A stretch of 35,088 nucleotides of DNA from Chloroflexota bacterium (lineage in GTDB: Bacteria; Chloroflexota; Limnocylindria; QHBO01): contig JACDEL010000026.1 in assembly GCA_013816405.1 (NCBI GenBank), forward strand, positions 1-35,088. Direction: 5' to 3'. Each line of letters begins with the position of its first letter. The stretch's first letter is position 1. Position numbers and translations under genes: made by a program. The notes below the pieces were generated by a model. That model saw nothing but the letters and a program-made list of their open reading frames with translations. It ran no database searches and was not told the origin of the DNA. Positions 7,786-16,020 of this stretch are shown one piece after another.

Positions 7786-8604
7786 ATGCGTCGCCCGCTT
7801 AGTTTCCTGTGCACGGGAATCGTCGCCCTCGCGATGATGACCGCTGCATCCTTCGGCACCGCCACCCCAACGGCCGCCGCCACGATCGCCCCGACCACGA
7901 CATGCAACAACGCGCTTGGCAACGGTGGCGCCGTGTGTGAAGTCACCGTCGTCAACACGATCACGCCGACCGGTGGGTCCGCGGTGGTCACCGTCCGTGA
8001 GTGCACCGGCTCTGCCGGGGTCCCCGCCACGAAATGCACGAACAAGACCACTCCTCTGAGCCAGCCTGTCACCGCCGTGACGCAATGCGATGGCTCGATC
8101 AGCGGTGGCGGCGGAACGTTGCTCTGCAGCGTATTCGTCACCAACAACTTCGTTGGCCTGGGTCCCTCGGTGACGGCTGTCACCGTCAACCAGTGCGTCG
8201 GGTCGGTGACGACCGGCACCGTGAAGAAATGCAGCCCGTTCCCGGCGACCACCACCGGCGCCACGATCACGCAGTGCAACGGCTCCGGCAATGGTGGTGG
8301 CACCTCGCTCACTTGCACGGCGACCGGCACGCAGTCCTCGGGCCTGGTTGTCAGGATCAACCAGTGTAACGGCTCGGCCAACGGCGGCGGAACGCGCACC
8401 GTGTGCTCGGCCCGTATCTTGAACAACGTCATCGCGGGTCCTGGCGGTCCGACCGCAGGCATTCCCAACGCGAGCATTCACAGCCAGCTCCCCGCGCAGC
8501 GGGGCATCACCAATGCCGTTCTGCTCGGCGCCCTGGTCCTGCTGCTCGGAATCTCGCTGACCTCCGTGGTGAAGCGCTTCGCAACCCGATCCAGCATTCG
8601 CTGA
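7786..8604 (+). CDS. Secreted Cys-pair repeat surface protein with C-terminal membrane anchor
   Basis: A 272-residue exported protein. A signal peptide spans about residues 1-32 (MRRPL then a hydrophobic core, ending near AAA). The mature part, residues 40-207, is six tandem units, each opening with Cys-x-(G/N) and closing with a second Cys 10-13 residues later. The best conserved are CNGSGNGGGTSLTC and CNGSANGGGTRTVC, usually preceded by a V/I-T-x-Q strand. That is 12 Cys in six pairs, probably disulfides. After an NNVIAGPGGPTAG linker, the C-terminus is LPAQRG, a 20-residue hydrophobic segment and a basic tail, i.e. the layout of a wall-sorting signal but without canonical LPXTG. The ATG start has AGGTG about 6 nt upstream. 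Repeats of this QCNGSGNGGG type occur in other high-GC bacteria; no function is known to me. Confidence 0.85.
   Translation: MRRPLSFLCTGIVALAMMTAASFGTATPTAAATIAPTTTCNNALGNGGAVCEVTVVNTITPTGGSAVVTVRECTGSAGVPATKCTNKTTPLSQPVTAVTQCDGSISGGGGTLLCSVFVTNNFVGLGPSVTAVTVNQCVGSVTTGTVKKCSPFPATTTGATITQCNGSGNGGGTSLTCTATGTQSSGLVVRINQCNGSANGGGTRTVCSARILNNVIAGPGGPTAGIPNASIHSQLPAQRGITNAVLLGALVLLLGISLTSVVKRFATRSSIR
7903..8406 (+). repeat. Six degenerate Cys-pair repeats
   Basis: Six coding units of about 24-36 residues. Each contains one Cys pair, with a Gly/Asn/Ser-rich loop between the Cys and Thr/Val-rich beta-like connectors between units. Units 5 and 6 are closest to each other; units 2 and 4 have lost the poly-Gly loop. 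Confidence 0.75.
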
Positions 8605-8679
8605 CCACTTCGAACTGACGGGGGCGCACGACCGGCGAGGGTGCCGATCGGGCGTCCTCGCTCCATGTCCCGCCCGTGC

Positions 8680-9870
8680 TCAGCCGCCGGCGAGCACCTG
8701 GTAGAGGCCGCCGCCACCGAGGTCGACGAGGTAGATCTCACCATCTTCGCCCTCCCCGAATGATGTGATCCTGAGGTCAGTGTCAGCCAGTCGTCGGGGG
8801 ATCACTCCACCGGCAGCCGGGAGGGTCCAGATCGTGCCGGAGCAGTAGTCGCCGAAGAGGTATGTCCCCTGCATCGCGGGTTGGACGGTGCCGCGGTAGA
8901 CGTATCCGCCCGTGACCGAGCACCCGTCGTTGTGCGCGTACTCGGCGACCGGCGCGACCGGCGTAATGCTGTCGCACCCGCCCGAACACTGCGTTCCCTC
9001 GAAGATGTTCCAGCCGTAGTTCTCGCCCCCTGCGGAATCGGCGGGCTGCCGGTCGATCTCCTCCCGCGCGCCCCCTCCCACGTCGCCGATGTACAGGTTC
9101 CCCGTGCCCCGATCGAAGCTGAAGCGCCATGGATTGCGGAGGCCGTAGGCCCAGATCTCGGGCAATCCGGCATCGGGGGCCACCCCGCCTTCGGCATACG
9201 GGTTCGTGTCCGGGATGGCGTATTGCCTGTTCGCCAGTGGAGGAGCGTCGACGTCAATTCGGAGCAACTTCGCGAGCCATGTCTGAAGGCTCTGCCCATT
9301 GCCGGACGAGTCGCCCTGGGAGCCCCCGTCGCCGAGGCCGATGTACAGGTAGCCATCGGGCCCAAAGGCGATCTGCCCGCCGTTATGGTTGGCGAACGGC
9401 TGGTCGTGGGTGAGGAGGATGCGCTCGCTCGCCGCCTCGGCGGATTCGTGATCGGGTGAGGCTGTCAGCTCCGAGATGACCGTCGCACCGTCAGCCGCGC
9501 GGCTGTAGTGCACGAACAGCCGTCCGTTTGCGGCGAAGTCGGGATGGAATGCGACTCCCAGCAGGCCGCGCTCGCCGCCGGCCAGGATGCGGCCAGAGAG
9601 GTCGACGAAATCGGCCGGGCGCAGCGTTCCGTCTGCCTCGATGACACGGATCCGACCACTCTGCTCGTTGATGAACAGGCGGCCGCTGCCGTCGCCGGCA
9701 TTGGTGATCCCAACGGGGCCGGTGAGACCTGCGACGACCGGCTCAAGGCTGATCGCAACCGGACTTGACGAAGCCTCAGGGGTGCTGGTCGGGGAGCTGC
9801 AGCCAACCAGCAGGAGAGCGCCGAGTGCGGCAGCGCGCCATCGATTCTGTCGTCGATTCCCAGAGTGCAC
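8680..9870 (-). CDS. Glucose/sorbosone dehydrogenase-family (PQQ sugar dehydrogenase-like) lipoprotein
   Basis: A 396-residue protein with a lipoprotein signal (hydrophobic stretch then LLVGCSS), so anchored outside the membrane by Cys24. The body is a six-bladed beta-propeller of the soluble-GDH type. Visible motifs are GLTGPVGI, GGERGLLGVAFHPDF, NHNGGQIAFGPDGYLYIGLGDGG (the His and Gly-Asp region that binds PQQ and Ca in the family), IWAYGLRNPWRFSFD, GGGAREEID and a Cys-rich loop CSGGCDS. Many family members oxidise aldoses, but substrate and PQQ use cannot be fixed from sequence. The start GTG 9870 has no Shine-Dalgarno but follows a -10-like TAGGCT by 9 nt, suggesting a leaderless mRNA. 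It is divergent from glgE and convergent with the repeat protein; the 75-bp gap 8605-8679 shows no clear terminator. Confidence 0.88.
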   Translation of the reverse strand: MHSGNRRQNRWRAAALGALLLVGCSSPTSTPEASSSPVAISLEPVVAGLTGPVGITNAGDGSGRLFINEQSGRIRVIEADGTLRPADFVDLSGRILAGGERGLLGVAFHPDFAANGRLFVHYSRAADGATVISELTASPDHESAEAASERILLTHDQPFANHNGGQIAFGPDGYLYIGLGDGGSQGDSSGNGQSLQTWLAKLLRIDVDAPPLANRQYAIPDTNPYAEGGVAPDAGLPEIWAYGLRNPWRFSFDRGTGNLYIGDVGGGAREEIDRQPADSAGGENYGWNIFEGTQCSGGCDSITPVAPVAEYAHNDGCSVTGGYVYRGTVQPAMQGTYLFGDYCSGTIWTLPAAGGVIPRRLADTDLRITSFGEGEDGEIYLVDLGGGGLYQVLAGG

Positions 9871-9879
9871 GTCGGCAAC

Positions 9880-9885
9880 AGCCTA
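9880..9885 (-). promoter_or_regulatory. -10 hexamer (TAGGCT) for sugar dehydrogenase-like gene
   Basis: TAGGCT on the minus strand ends 9 nt before the GTG at 9870, so transcription would begin at or next to the start codon. It fits the TAGnnT pattern of other leaderless-looking genes here. No -35 is evident. Confidence 0.45.
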
Positions 9886-9902
9886 CCGGAGGTTCGATGG
9901 GG

Positions 9903-9908
9903 TACGGT
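9903..9908 (+). promoter_or_regulatory. Possible -10 (TACGGT) for glgE
   Basis: TACGGT within GGGTACGGTTGC ends 14 nt before the glgE ATG. A nearly identical 12-mer lies upstream of the secreted protein at 18114. It matches the loose TAnnnT form only. Confidence 0.3.
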
Positions 9909-9922
9909 TGCGCTCAAAGCCG

Positions 9923-12007
9923 ATGACGACGACCCGAGCTGCCCTCACGCGCGCCGCCGCGGCCGCCCATGCCGCGCTCGAACCGGGGCCCGACGCCATC
10001 GGGACGCGCCGGTCGATCGCGATCGAGGCCGTTGAGCCGGAGGTCGACTGCGGAGAGGCCGCCGTCAAGCGGGTGGTGGGCGACGAGCTGCGGGTTACTG
10101 CCGACATCTTCGCAGAGGGCCACGACCTGCTGGACGCCGTGCTCCTCGTCCGTCGCGAGGACGAGCGGCGCTGGGCCGAGAGCGCCATGCGCCTCGTCTC
10201 CAATGACCGATGGAGCGGCACCGTTCGGCTCCGCAACAACGCCAGGCATCGCTACACGATCGAGGCCTGGCGAGATGCCATCGGCTCATGGCGCGAGACC
10301 ATCACCAAGAAGCTCGACGCCGCCCAGCCCGTGGCGACGGAGCTGGCCGAGGGGCGAGTGCTGCTCGAGGCGGCGCAGCTGCGCACGCGCGGAGCGGACG
10401 GGCGCCTGATCGCCACGGCATTGGCGCGAGAGCGTCGCGCCCGCACGGACCGCTCCCGCGCGGCCGCCCTCACGGATGAGCGGGTGGTGGCAGCAGCGCG
10501 GCGGCACCCCGATCGCGGCGCGGCGTCGCGCTACCGGCTGGAGCTGCCACTTATCGTGGATCGGGAGCTGGCGCGCTGCTCGGCCTGGTACGAACTGTTC
10601 CCGCGCTCCCAGGGCCGCGACCCCGCGCGCCCGGGCGCCACCACCCTGCGGGAGGCGGAATGGCGTCTCCCGCAGATTGCCGCGATGGGCTTCGACGTCG
10701 TCTACCTGCCCCCCATCCACCCGATCGGCCGCACGAATCGCAAGGGGCGCGACAATGCGGTGCGAGCGCGGCGCAGCGATCCCGGCTCACCATGGGCGAT
10801 CGGACGCGACGGCGGCGGCCACACCGAGGTGGCCACGGAGCTCGGCGGCATGGAGGCGTTCGATCACTTCCGAGCGATGGCCGAGGCCAATGGGCTCGAG
10901 GTCGCGCTGGACCTCGCGCTACAGGCATCGCCCGACCACCCGTGGGTGAAGCAGCATCCGGAATGGTTCAGGCATGCGCCGGACGGCAGCATCAAGTACG
11001 CGGAGAATCCGCCGAAGCGCTACGAGGACATCTACCCGTTCGAATTTGTGGGTGCCACGGCCGCCGATCGCGAGGCGCTGTGGCGTGCCTGGCTCGAGGT
11101 CGTCATGACATGGGTCGAGCGCGGCATCCGCATCTTCCGCGTCGACAACCCCCACACCAAGCCGGTCGCATTCTGGCGATGGCTGATCTCCGAGGTGCAG
11201 GCTGCCGATCCAAGCGTGATCTTCCTGGCGGAGGCGTTCACCACGCCAAAGCGCATGCGCGGCCTGGCCAAGGCGGGGTTCAGCCAGAGTTACACCTACT
11301 TCACCTGGCGCGAGTCACCCGACCAGATTCGCGAGTATCTGACCGAGCTGACGGCCGGCCCGATGCGCGAGTACTTCCGCGGCAACCTGTGGCCGAACAC
11401 TCCGGACATCTTCCCGCACCGTCTCGATCACGGTCGCCCCGCGTTCGCGATCCAGGCGGTCCTGGCTGCGACGCTCGCTCCCTCGTGGGGGATCTATTCG
11501 GGCTTCGAGCTGTGCGAGCAGGGGCGTCTCGAGAACCGGGAGGAGTACGCCCACAGCGAAAAATACGAGATCCGAGCACGGGACTGGGACGCGCGCGGCA
11601 ACATCAAGTCGCTCGTCTCGGGGCTGAATCGGCTGCGTCGGGAGTGGCAGGCCCTGAGGCTCAATCACAACCTCCGCTTCGAGCGGGTGAGCGGCGAAGG
11701 TTCCATCTTCTATCGCAAGGCGATGCCGGCAGGCGAGATCGATCCTCTCACCGGGCTTCCCAGCCGGTGGCGTGACCCGGTCTACGTCGCGGTGAACTGC
11801 GATCCCGGCCGTCCCGAGAGCGCGATCCTGCATCCTGACCTGCCCGCGATCGGGATCGGCTTGGACGAGCCCTACCTCATGGTCGACCTCCTGACGGGTC
11901 GCTCCCGCCGACTGCGTGGCGCGGAGATCCGGGTGGAGCTCAACCCGGCTCGGCTGCCATATCGGGTCTTCACCATCCATCCGGTCACCGGCTCGCCCGC
12001 TAGGTGA
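9923..12007 (+). CDS. glgE: Alpha-1,4-glucan:maltose-1-phosphate maltosyltransferase GlgE
   Basis: A GH13_3 enzyme that extends alpha-1,4-glucan by two glucose units from maltose-1-phosphate. The 694-residue length is typical. The N-terminal beta-sandwich and helical insert are followed by the barrel: VVYLPPIHPIGRTNRKG, the GlgE-specific KYAENPPKRYEDIYP, the nucleophile in FRVDNPHTKP (Asp408), the acid in FLAEAFT (Glu437) and the third carboxylate in WPNTPDIFP (Asp495). GIYSGFELCE and EKYEIRARDWD are also GlgE-like. ATG 9923 was chosen because the protein aligns from MTTTRAAL. Its stop overlaps the glgX GTG by 4 nt, so the two are translationally coupled. The source of maltose-1-phosphate (TreS/Mak or GlgM/GlgC) is not in the window. 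Confidence 0.95.
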   Translation: MTTTRAALTRAAAAAHAALEPGPDAIGTRRSIAIEAVEPEVDCGEAAVKRVVGDELRVTADIFAEGHDLLDAVLLVRREDERRWAESAMRLVSNDRWSGTVRLRNNARHRYTIEAWRDAIGSWRETITKKLDAAQPVATELAEGRVLLEAAQLRTRGADGRLIATALARERRARTDRSRAAALTDERVVAAARRHPDRGAASRYRLELPLIVDRELARCSAWYELFPRSQGRDPARPGATTLREAEWRLPQIAAMGFDVVYLPPIHPIGRTNRKGRDNAVRARRSDPGSPWAIGRDGGGHTEVATELGGMEAFDHFRAMAEANGLEVALDLALQASPDHPWVKQHPEWFRHAPDGSIKYAENPPKRYEDIYPFEFVGATAADREALWRAWLEVVMTWVERGIRIFRVDNPHTKPVAFWRWLISEVQAADPSVIFLAEAFTTPKRMRGLAKAGFSQSYTYFTWRESPDQIREYLTELTAGPMREYFRGNLWPNTPDIFPHRLDHGRPAFAIQAVLAATLAPSWGIYSGFELCEQGRLENREEYAHSEKYEIRARDWDARGNIKSLVSGLNRLRREWQALRLNHNLRFERVSGEGSIFYRKAMPAGEIDPLTGLPSRWRDPVYVAVNCDPGRPESAILHPDLPAIGIGLDEPYLMVDLLTGRSRRLRGAEIRVELNPARLPYRVFTIHPVTGSPAR

Positions 12008-14010
12008 CGGTCGACCTCGCCGCGCCCCTGGGCGCGGTGCCGGACGAGCGCGGCACGGCGTTTCGCCTGTGGTGCGAGCGTGGCGAGGCGGTCGAGCTGT
12101 GCCTCTTCGACACGGACGGGATGGAGCGACGCCTCCCGCTGGCCCGCGGCCCGGACCGCGTCTGGGCTGCGCATGTTGCCGGCGTGGGCGAGGGCCAGCG
12201 CTACGGATACCGGGTGCACGGACCATTCGAGCCGAAGCAGGGTCAGCGTTTCAACGCGGCCAAGCTGCTGCTGGACCCGTATGTGCGCCTGGTCGAGGGG
12301 CCGATCACCCTCCGCGACGAGCATTTCAGCTATCGCCGCGAGCGTGATCCAAACCGAGCACCCGACCCTCGCGACTCGGCGCCCTTCAGTCCGAAGGGCA
12401 TCGTCGCGCGCGGCATGCCGCCCATCGACGAGACCGAGCGGCCACGCATCCCGATGCTCGACTCGGTGATCTACGAGCTCCACGTCAAGAGCTTTACGCG
12501 CCGCCATCCGGAGATCCCCGAGGAGCTGCGGGGCACCTATGCCGGCCTGGCCCACCCCGCCGCGATCGCGCACCTGCGCGGGCTGGGGATCAGCGCCGTC
12601 GAGCTGCTGCCGGTGCAGCTGCAGATGACGCCCCGGTTCGTCCTCGATCGAGGCCAGATCGACTACTGGGGCTACAACACCATCGCCTTTCTGGCTCCCG
12701 ATCCGCGTTTGGCGGCCACCTCGGACCCGCGGGCGGAGCTGCGCGAGACCATCCGAACGCTGCACGCGGCGGGGATCGAGGTCCTGCTCGACGTCGTCTA
12801 CAACCACACCGGCGAGGGCAACGAGCTCGGCCCGACCGTCTCGTTCCGCGGGATCGACAACGCCGCCTACTACCGCCTCGACCCAAGGGATCGGAGCAGG
12901 TATCGGAACGATTCGGGAACGGGCAACACGCTGGACGCCACCCATCCCGCGGTGGTGCGCCTGGTCCTCGACAGCCTCCACACGTTCGCAGCCGAGTACG
13001 GCGCCGATGGCTTTCGCTTCGACCTGGCCACGGTCCTGGGTCGCACGCGGGGAGGCTTCTCGGCCGAGGCACCGCTCTTCGCGGCGATCCAGGCCGACCC
13101 GCGGCTGGCGGGACTCAAGCTGATCGCGGAGCCGTGGGACCTGGGAATGCTCGGCTACCGGCTGGGGGAGTTTCCCGCTGGGTGGAGCGAGTGGAACGGC
13201 CAGTACCGCGACGCCATCCGTCGCTTCTGGGCCGGCACCGAGCACCTCCCCGGGGATGTGGGCCAGCGCATCGGCGGCTCGCCTGACCTCTTCTCGATGG
13301 ACGCTCGCGGACCGGCGGCATCGGTGAACTTCGTCACTTCGCACGACGGCTTCACGCTGCGCGATCTGGTGAGCTACGCCGAGAAGCACAACGAGGCGAA
13401 TGGCGAGGGCAACCAGGACGGGGAGGCCACGAACGACTCGCTCAACTTCGGGGTGGAGGGGGACACAGATGACCAGCGGATCCTGGCCCTGCGCGACCGC
13501 CAGCGTCGCGCCCTGTTCGCCACGCTGGTCTCCTCGCGAGGCCCTGCCATGCTCCTCTCCGGCGACGAGCTGGGTCGCACGCAGCGGGGCAACAACAATG
13601 CCTACAGCCAGGACAACGAGGTCAGTTGGCTCGACTGGACGCCGGCGGCCAGGGACGCCAGCATGCTCCCCTTCGTGCGATCGCTGATTGCCCTGCGCTC
13701 CGCGCACCCACTCCTGCGTCACGGGACCACTTCGATCGTCGGCACGGCGCCGCTGACCTTGCAGATCCTCCCTTCGGTCGCGGGCGAGGGCCCGGATGAC
13801 GCGCTGCTGCTGGCGATGAACCCGACCGATGCAGCAGTTGTCGTTCACCTCCCCGCTGAGCAGCCTCGCCGCTGGCTCCGATACTTAAACTCCGCCGAGG
13901 CGGATCCGCTCGCGGCGGCCGGCGAGTCACTGCCCGAGGCAGAGGCGACCTTCGAGCTGCCTGGGCGGAGCGTCGTGCTGCTGGGAATCCGTGCCGAGTC
14001 GGCTGGCTAG
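12004..14010 (+). CDS. glgX: Glycogen debranching enzyme (isoamylase type) GlgX/TreX
   Basis: Hydrolyses alpha-1,6 branches of glycogen-like glucan. The 668-residue protein has an N-terminal CBM48/isoamylase-N domain (about 1-150), then a GH13_11 barrel: VIYELHVKSFT, VELLPVQ, WGYNTIAF, DVVYNHTGEGN, the nucleophile in GFRFDLATVLGR (Asp340), the acid in LIAEPWD (Glu376) and FVTSHDGFTL (Asp448). NNAYSQDNEVSWLDW is the standard GlgX/TreX signature. The start is GTG, overlapping the glgE stop (GTGA). It ends on a CTAG palindrome that also forms the stop of the opposing glgB. Confidence 0.95.
   Translation: MTVDLAAPLGAVPDERGTAFRLWCERGEAVELCLFDTDGMERRLPLARGPDRVWAAHVAGVGEGQRYGYRVHGPFEPKQGQRFNAAKLLLDPYVRLVEGPITLRDEHFSYRRERDPNRAPDPRDSAPFSPKGIVARGMPPIDETERPRIPMLDSVIYELHVKSFTRRHPEIPEELRGTYAGLAHPAAIAHLRGLGISAVELLPVQLQMTPRFVLDRGQIDYWGYNTIAFLAPDPRLAATSDPRAELRETIRTLHAAGIEVLLDVVYNHTGEGNELGPTVSFRGIDNAAYYRLDPRDRSRYRNDSGTGNTLDATHPAVVRLVLDSLHTFAAEYGADGFRFDLATVLGRTRGGFSAEAPLFAAIQADPRLAGLKLIAEPWDLGMLGYRLGEFPAGWSEWNGQYRDAIRRFWAGTEHLPGDVGQRIGGSPDLFSMDARGPAASVNFVTSHDGFTLRDLVSYAEKHNEANGEGNQDGEATNDSLNFGVEGDTDDQRILALRDRQRRALFATLVSSRGPAMLLSGDELGRTQRGNNNAYSQDNEVSWLDWTPAARDASMLPFVRSLIALRSAHPLLRHGTTSIVGTAPLTLQILPSVAGEGPDDALLLAMNPTDAAVVVHLPAEQPRRWLRYLNSAEADPLAAAGESLPEAEATFELPGRSVVLLGIRAESAG
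14007..14010. other. Shared CTAG stop of convergent glgX and glgB
   Basis: The self-complementary CTAG supplies TAG to glgX on the plus strand (14008-14010) and TAG to glgB on the minus strand (14009-14007). The two genes therefore overlap by 4 bp, leaving no room for an intergenic terminator. Confidence 0.9.
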
Positions 14011-15881
14011 CCAGCGGCCGGGCGCAGGAAGAGGACGCCGAGCGGCGGGACGGTGACCAGCGCCGACGCCGGCTGCCCGCCCCATGGCCGGGCCTCAGCC
14101 TCGATCGGTCCATGATTCAAGACATCCGAGCCGCCGTAGCGCTCCGCGTCGGTGTTGAGCACTTCCTCCCAGGGACCCACAGCGGGGAGCCCCAGGCGGT
14201 ATCGGCGGCGCGCCGTGGACGCGCCGTTCTGGACGACGACCGTGAGCTCCTCCGCCCCATCGGGCAGCGCCCCGCGGCGCAGCCACGCGATCACCGAGGC
14301 ATCGGTCGTCCCCTCGCCGTCGACCCAGGCAAAGCCGTCGGGGTCGGGGTCGCGCGCCCAGAGGGACGGGGACGAATGGTAGAGCGCGGCCAGGTCGGCG
14401 AGGAAGGTCGCATGGGCCGCCCGCGCCGGGTCGCGCTCCGCTTCCTTCCACGGCAGGGCACGGTCGTGATTCCACTCGCCACTGGGTGCCAGCTCCGACC
14501 CCATGAAGAGGAGCTTCTTGCCCGGTTGGCCGACCTGGTTGGCGAGCAGCGATCGGAGGCCTGCGAACTTCTGCCGTGGCGTGCCCGCCATCTTGCCGAG
14601 GAGCGAGCGCTTTTCGTGCACCACCTCGTCATGCGAGAGCGGCAGGATCCAGCGCTCGGTGTCGAGGTAGAAGCCACGGAAGGTGATCTCGCGCCGATTG
14701 CGCCAGCGCTGCTCGGGCCGCTTGCGGAAGTAGACCAGCGTGTCGTGCATCCAGCCCAGGTCCCATTTGAAGTCGAAGCCCAGGCCGCCTTCGGCGACCG
14801 GGCGGCTGACGTCCTTGAAGTCGGTCGATTCTTCGGCGACGGTGATCACCCCGGGCAGCCCCGCGCGAGCGCGTGTGTTCAGGTCGCGCAGGAAGGCGAT
14901 CGCCTCGAGGTTATGGTTGCCCCCAAGTGCGTTGGCGGTCCACCGGCCGCGCTTGCGCCCGTAGTCGAGGTAGAGCATCGAGGCGACTGCGTCGACGCGC
15001 AGCCCGTCGACGTGGAACTCCTCCAGCCAGTAGCGGGCGTTCCCGATCAGGAAGTCACGCACCTCAGGCTGCCCGAAGTTGAACACGAGGGTGCCCCATT
15101 CAGGGTGCTCGCGGCGCTGCGGGTCCGGATCCTCGTACAGGTGCGTTCCGTCGAAGCGTGCCAGCCCGTAGCCATCCCTCGCGAAATGGGCCGGCACCCA
15201 GTCGAGGATCACGCCGATCCCGGACCGATGCAGCAGGTCGACCATTGCCCGCAGCTGGTCGGGCGTTCCGTAGCGGGCAGTCGGGGCGTGGAAGCCCGTG
15301 ACCTGGTAGCCCCACGACGCGTAGAACGGGTGCTCGGCGAGGGGCAGCAGCTCGATGTGGGTGAAGCCAAGACGGGTGCAGTGCTCTGCCAGGAGCGGCC
15401 CGATCTCGGCGTAGGTCAGGAACCTGCCGTGCGGTCCGCGCCGCCACGAGCCCAGGTGGACCTCGTAGATTCGCATCGGGGCGTGCTGCAGGTCGCTCAG
15501 TTGCCGTTGCGCCAGCCATGCGTCGTCAGTCCAGGCATGGGCCGATGGCGCCGGCACGTGGGTCGCGCTGCCCGGTGGCGCATCCATCGACTGGCCGTAT
15601 GGGTCGGACTTGTGCCTCGTTCGTCCGTCCGCGCCAAGCACGACGTACCGGTATCGCTCGCTCGCCTGCACGCCGGGGACAAAGCATTCCCAGATGCCCG
15701 TGGCAGCGTCCATCGTCATGGGCACGGCATCGTCGTGCCAGTTGCAGAAAACGCCGGTCACGCTCACCCGTCGCGCATTCGGCGCCCACACGGAGAACGC
15801 CACCCCATCGGTCCCCCCGACCGTGCGAAGGTGCGCGCCGAGGACCTGCCAGGGTCGTGGCGTCCGGTGCTCGTCTGCCAT
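14007..15881 (-). CDS. glgB: 1,4-alpha-glucan branching enzyme GlgB
   Basis: Introduces alpha-1,6 branches into the glucan made by GlgE. The 624-residue protein has a CBM48 N-domain (about 12-105; GVAFSVWAPNARRVSVTG) and a GH13_9 barrel. Motifs are YEVHLGSWRR, IELLPLAEHPF, GYQVTGFHAPTARYGTP, region I DWVPAHF, the nucleophile in GLRVDAVASML (Asp297), the acid in VAEESTDF (Glu350/351) and LSHDEVVHEK (Asp418). It lacks the extra N-terminal domain of the enterobacterial enzyme, as many high-GC GlgB proteins do. The start is ATG 15881, with TATGGT 8 nt upstream instead of a Shine-Dalgarno. It faces glgX and is transcribed separately. Confidence 0.96.
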   Translation of the reverse strand: MADEHRTPRPWQVLGAHLRTVGGTDGVAFSVWAPNARRVSVTGVFCNWHDDAVPMTMDAATGIWECFVPGVQASERYRYVVLGADGRTRHKSDPYGQSMDAPPGSATHVPAPSAHAWTDDAWLAQRQLSDLQHAPMRIYEVHLGSWRRGPHGRFLTYAEIGPLLAEHCTRLGFTHIELLPLAEHPFYASWGYQVTGFHAPTARYGTPDQLRAMVDLLHRSGIGVILDWVPAHFARDGYGLARFDGTHLYEDPDPQRREHPEWGTLVFNFGQPEVRDFLIGNARYWLEEFHVDGLRVDAVASMLYLDYGRKRGRWTANALGGNHNLEAIAFLRDLNTRARAGLPGVITVAEESTDFKDVSRPVAEGGLGFDFKWDLGWMHDTLVYFRKRPEQRWRNRREITFRGFYLDTERWILPLSHDEVVHEKRSLLGKMAGTPRQKFAGLRSLLANQVGQPGKKLLFMGSELAPSGEWNHDRALPWKEAERDPARAAHATFLADLAALYHSSPSLWARDPDPDGFAWVDGEGTTDASVIAWLRRGALPDGAEELTVVVQNGASTARRRYRLGLPAVGPWEEVLNTDAERYGGSDVLNHGPIEAEARPWGGQPASALVTVPPLGVLFLRPAAG

Positions 15882-15889
15882 TGCTCGTC

Positions 15890-15895
15890 ACCATA
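15890..15895 (-). promoter_or_regulatory. -10 hexamer (TATGGT) for glgB
   Basis: TATGGT on the minus strand ends 8 nt before the glgB ATG, consistent with a leaderless or nearly leaderless transcript. No -35 is evident at 16-18 nt. Confidence 0.4.
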
Positions 15896-16011
15896 GCGAA
15901 CTCGTCGCCGAGGGCGACTTCGCATTGCCCGCGGCTGGCCGATCCGTCACACTTGACCCATCGCCAGCCGCCCAGCTGGAGTCCCCTGAGCACCTCATCC
16001 TCGGCCCAGCT

Positions 16012-16016
16012 GGAGG
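16012..16016 (+). promoter_or_regulatory. Strong Shine-Dalgarno deciding the TTG start of mreB
   Basis: GGAGG lies 4 nt before TTG 16021, the only position giving a normal MreB N-terminus. The reading frame stays open far upstream through the glgB promoter region, so this site is what fixes the start. Confidence 0.6.
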
Positions 16017-16020
16017 CACC

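Noticed and set aside
8605-8679. Terminator between the convergent repeat protein and the sugar dehydrogenase gene
   Set aside because: CGAGG/CCTCG can pair, but the interior does not pair well with a workable loop and there is no U-tract.
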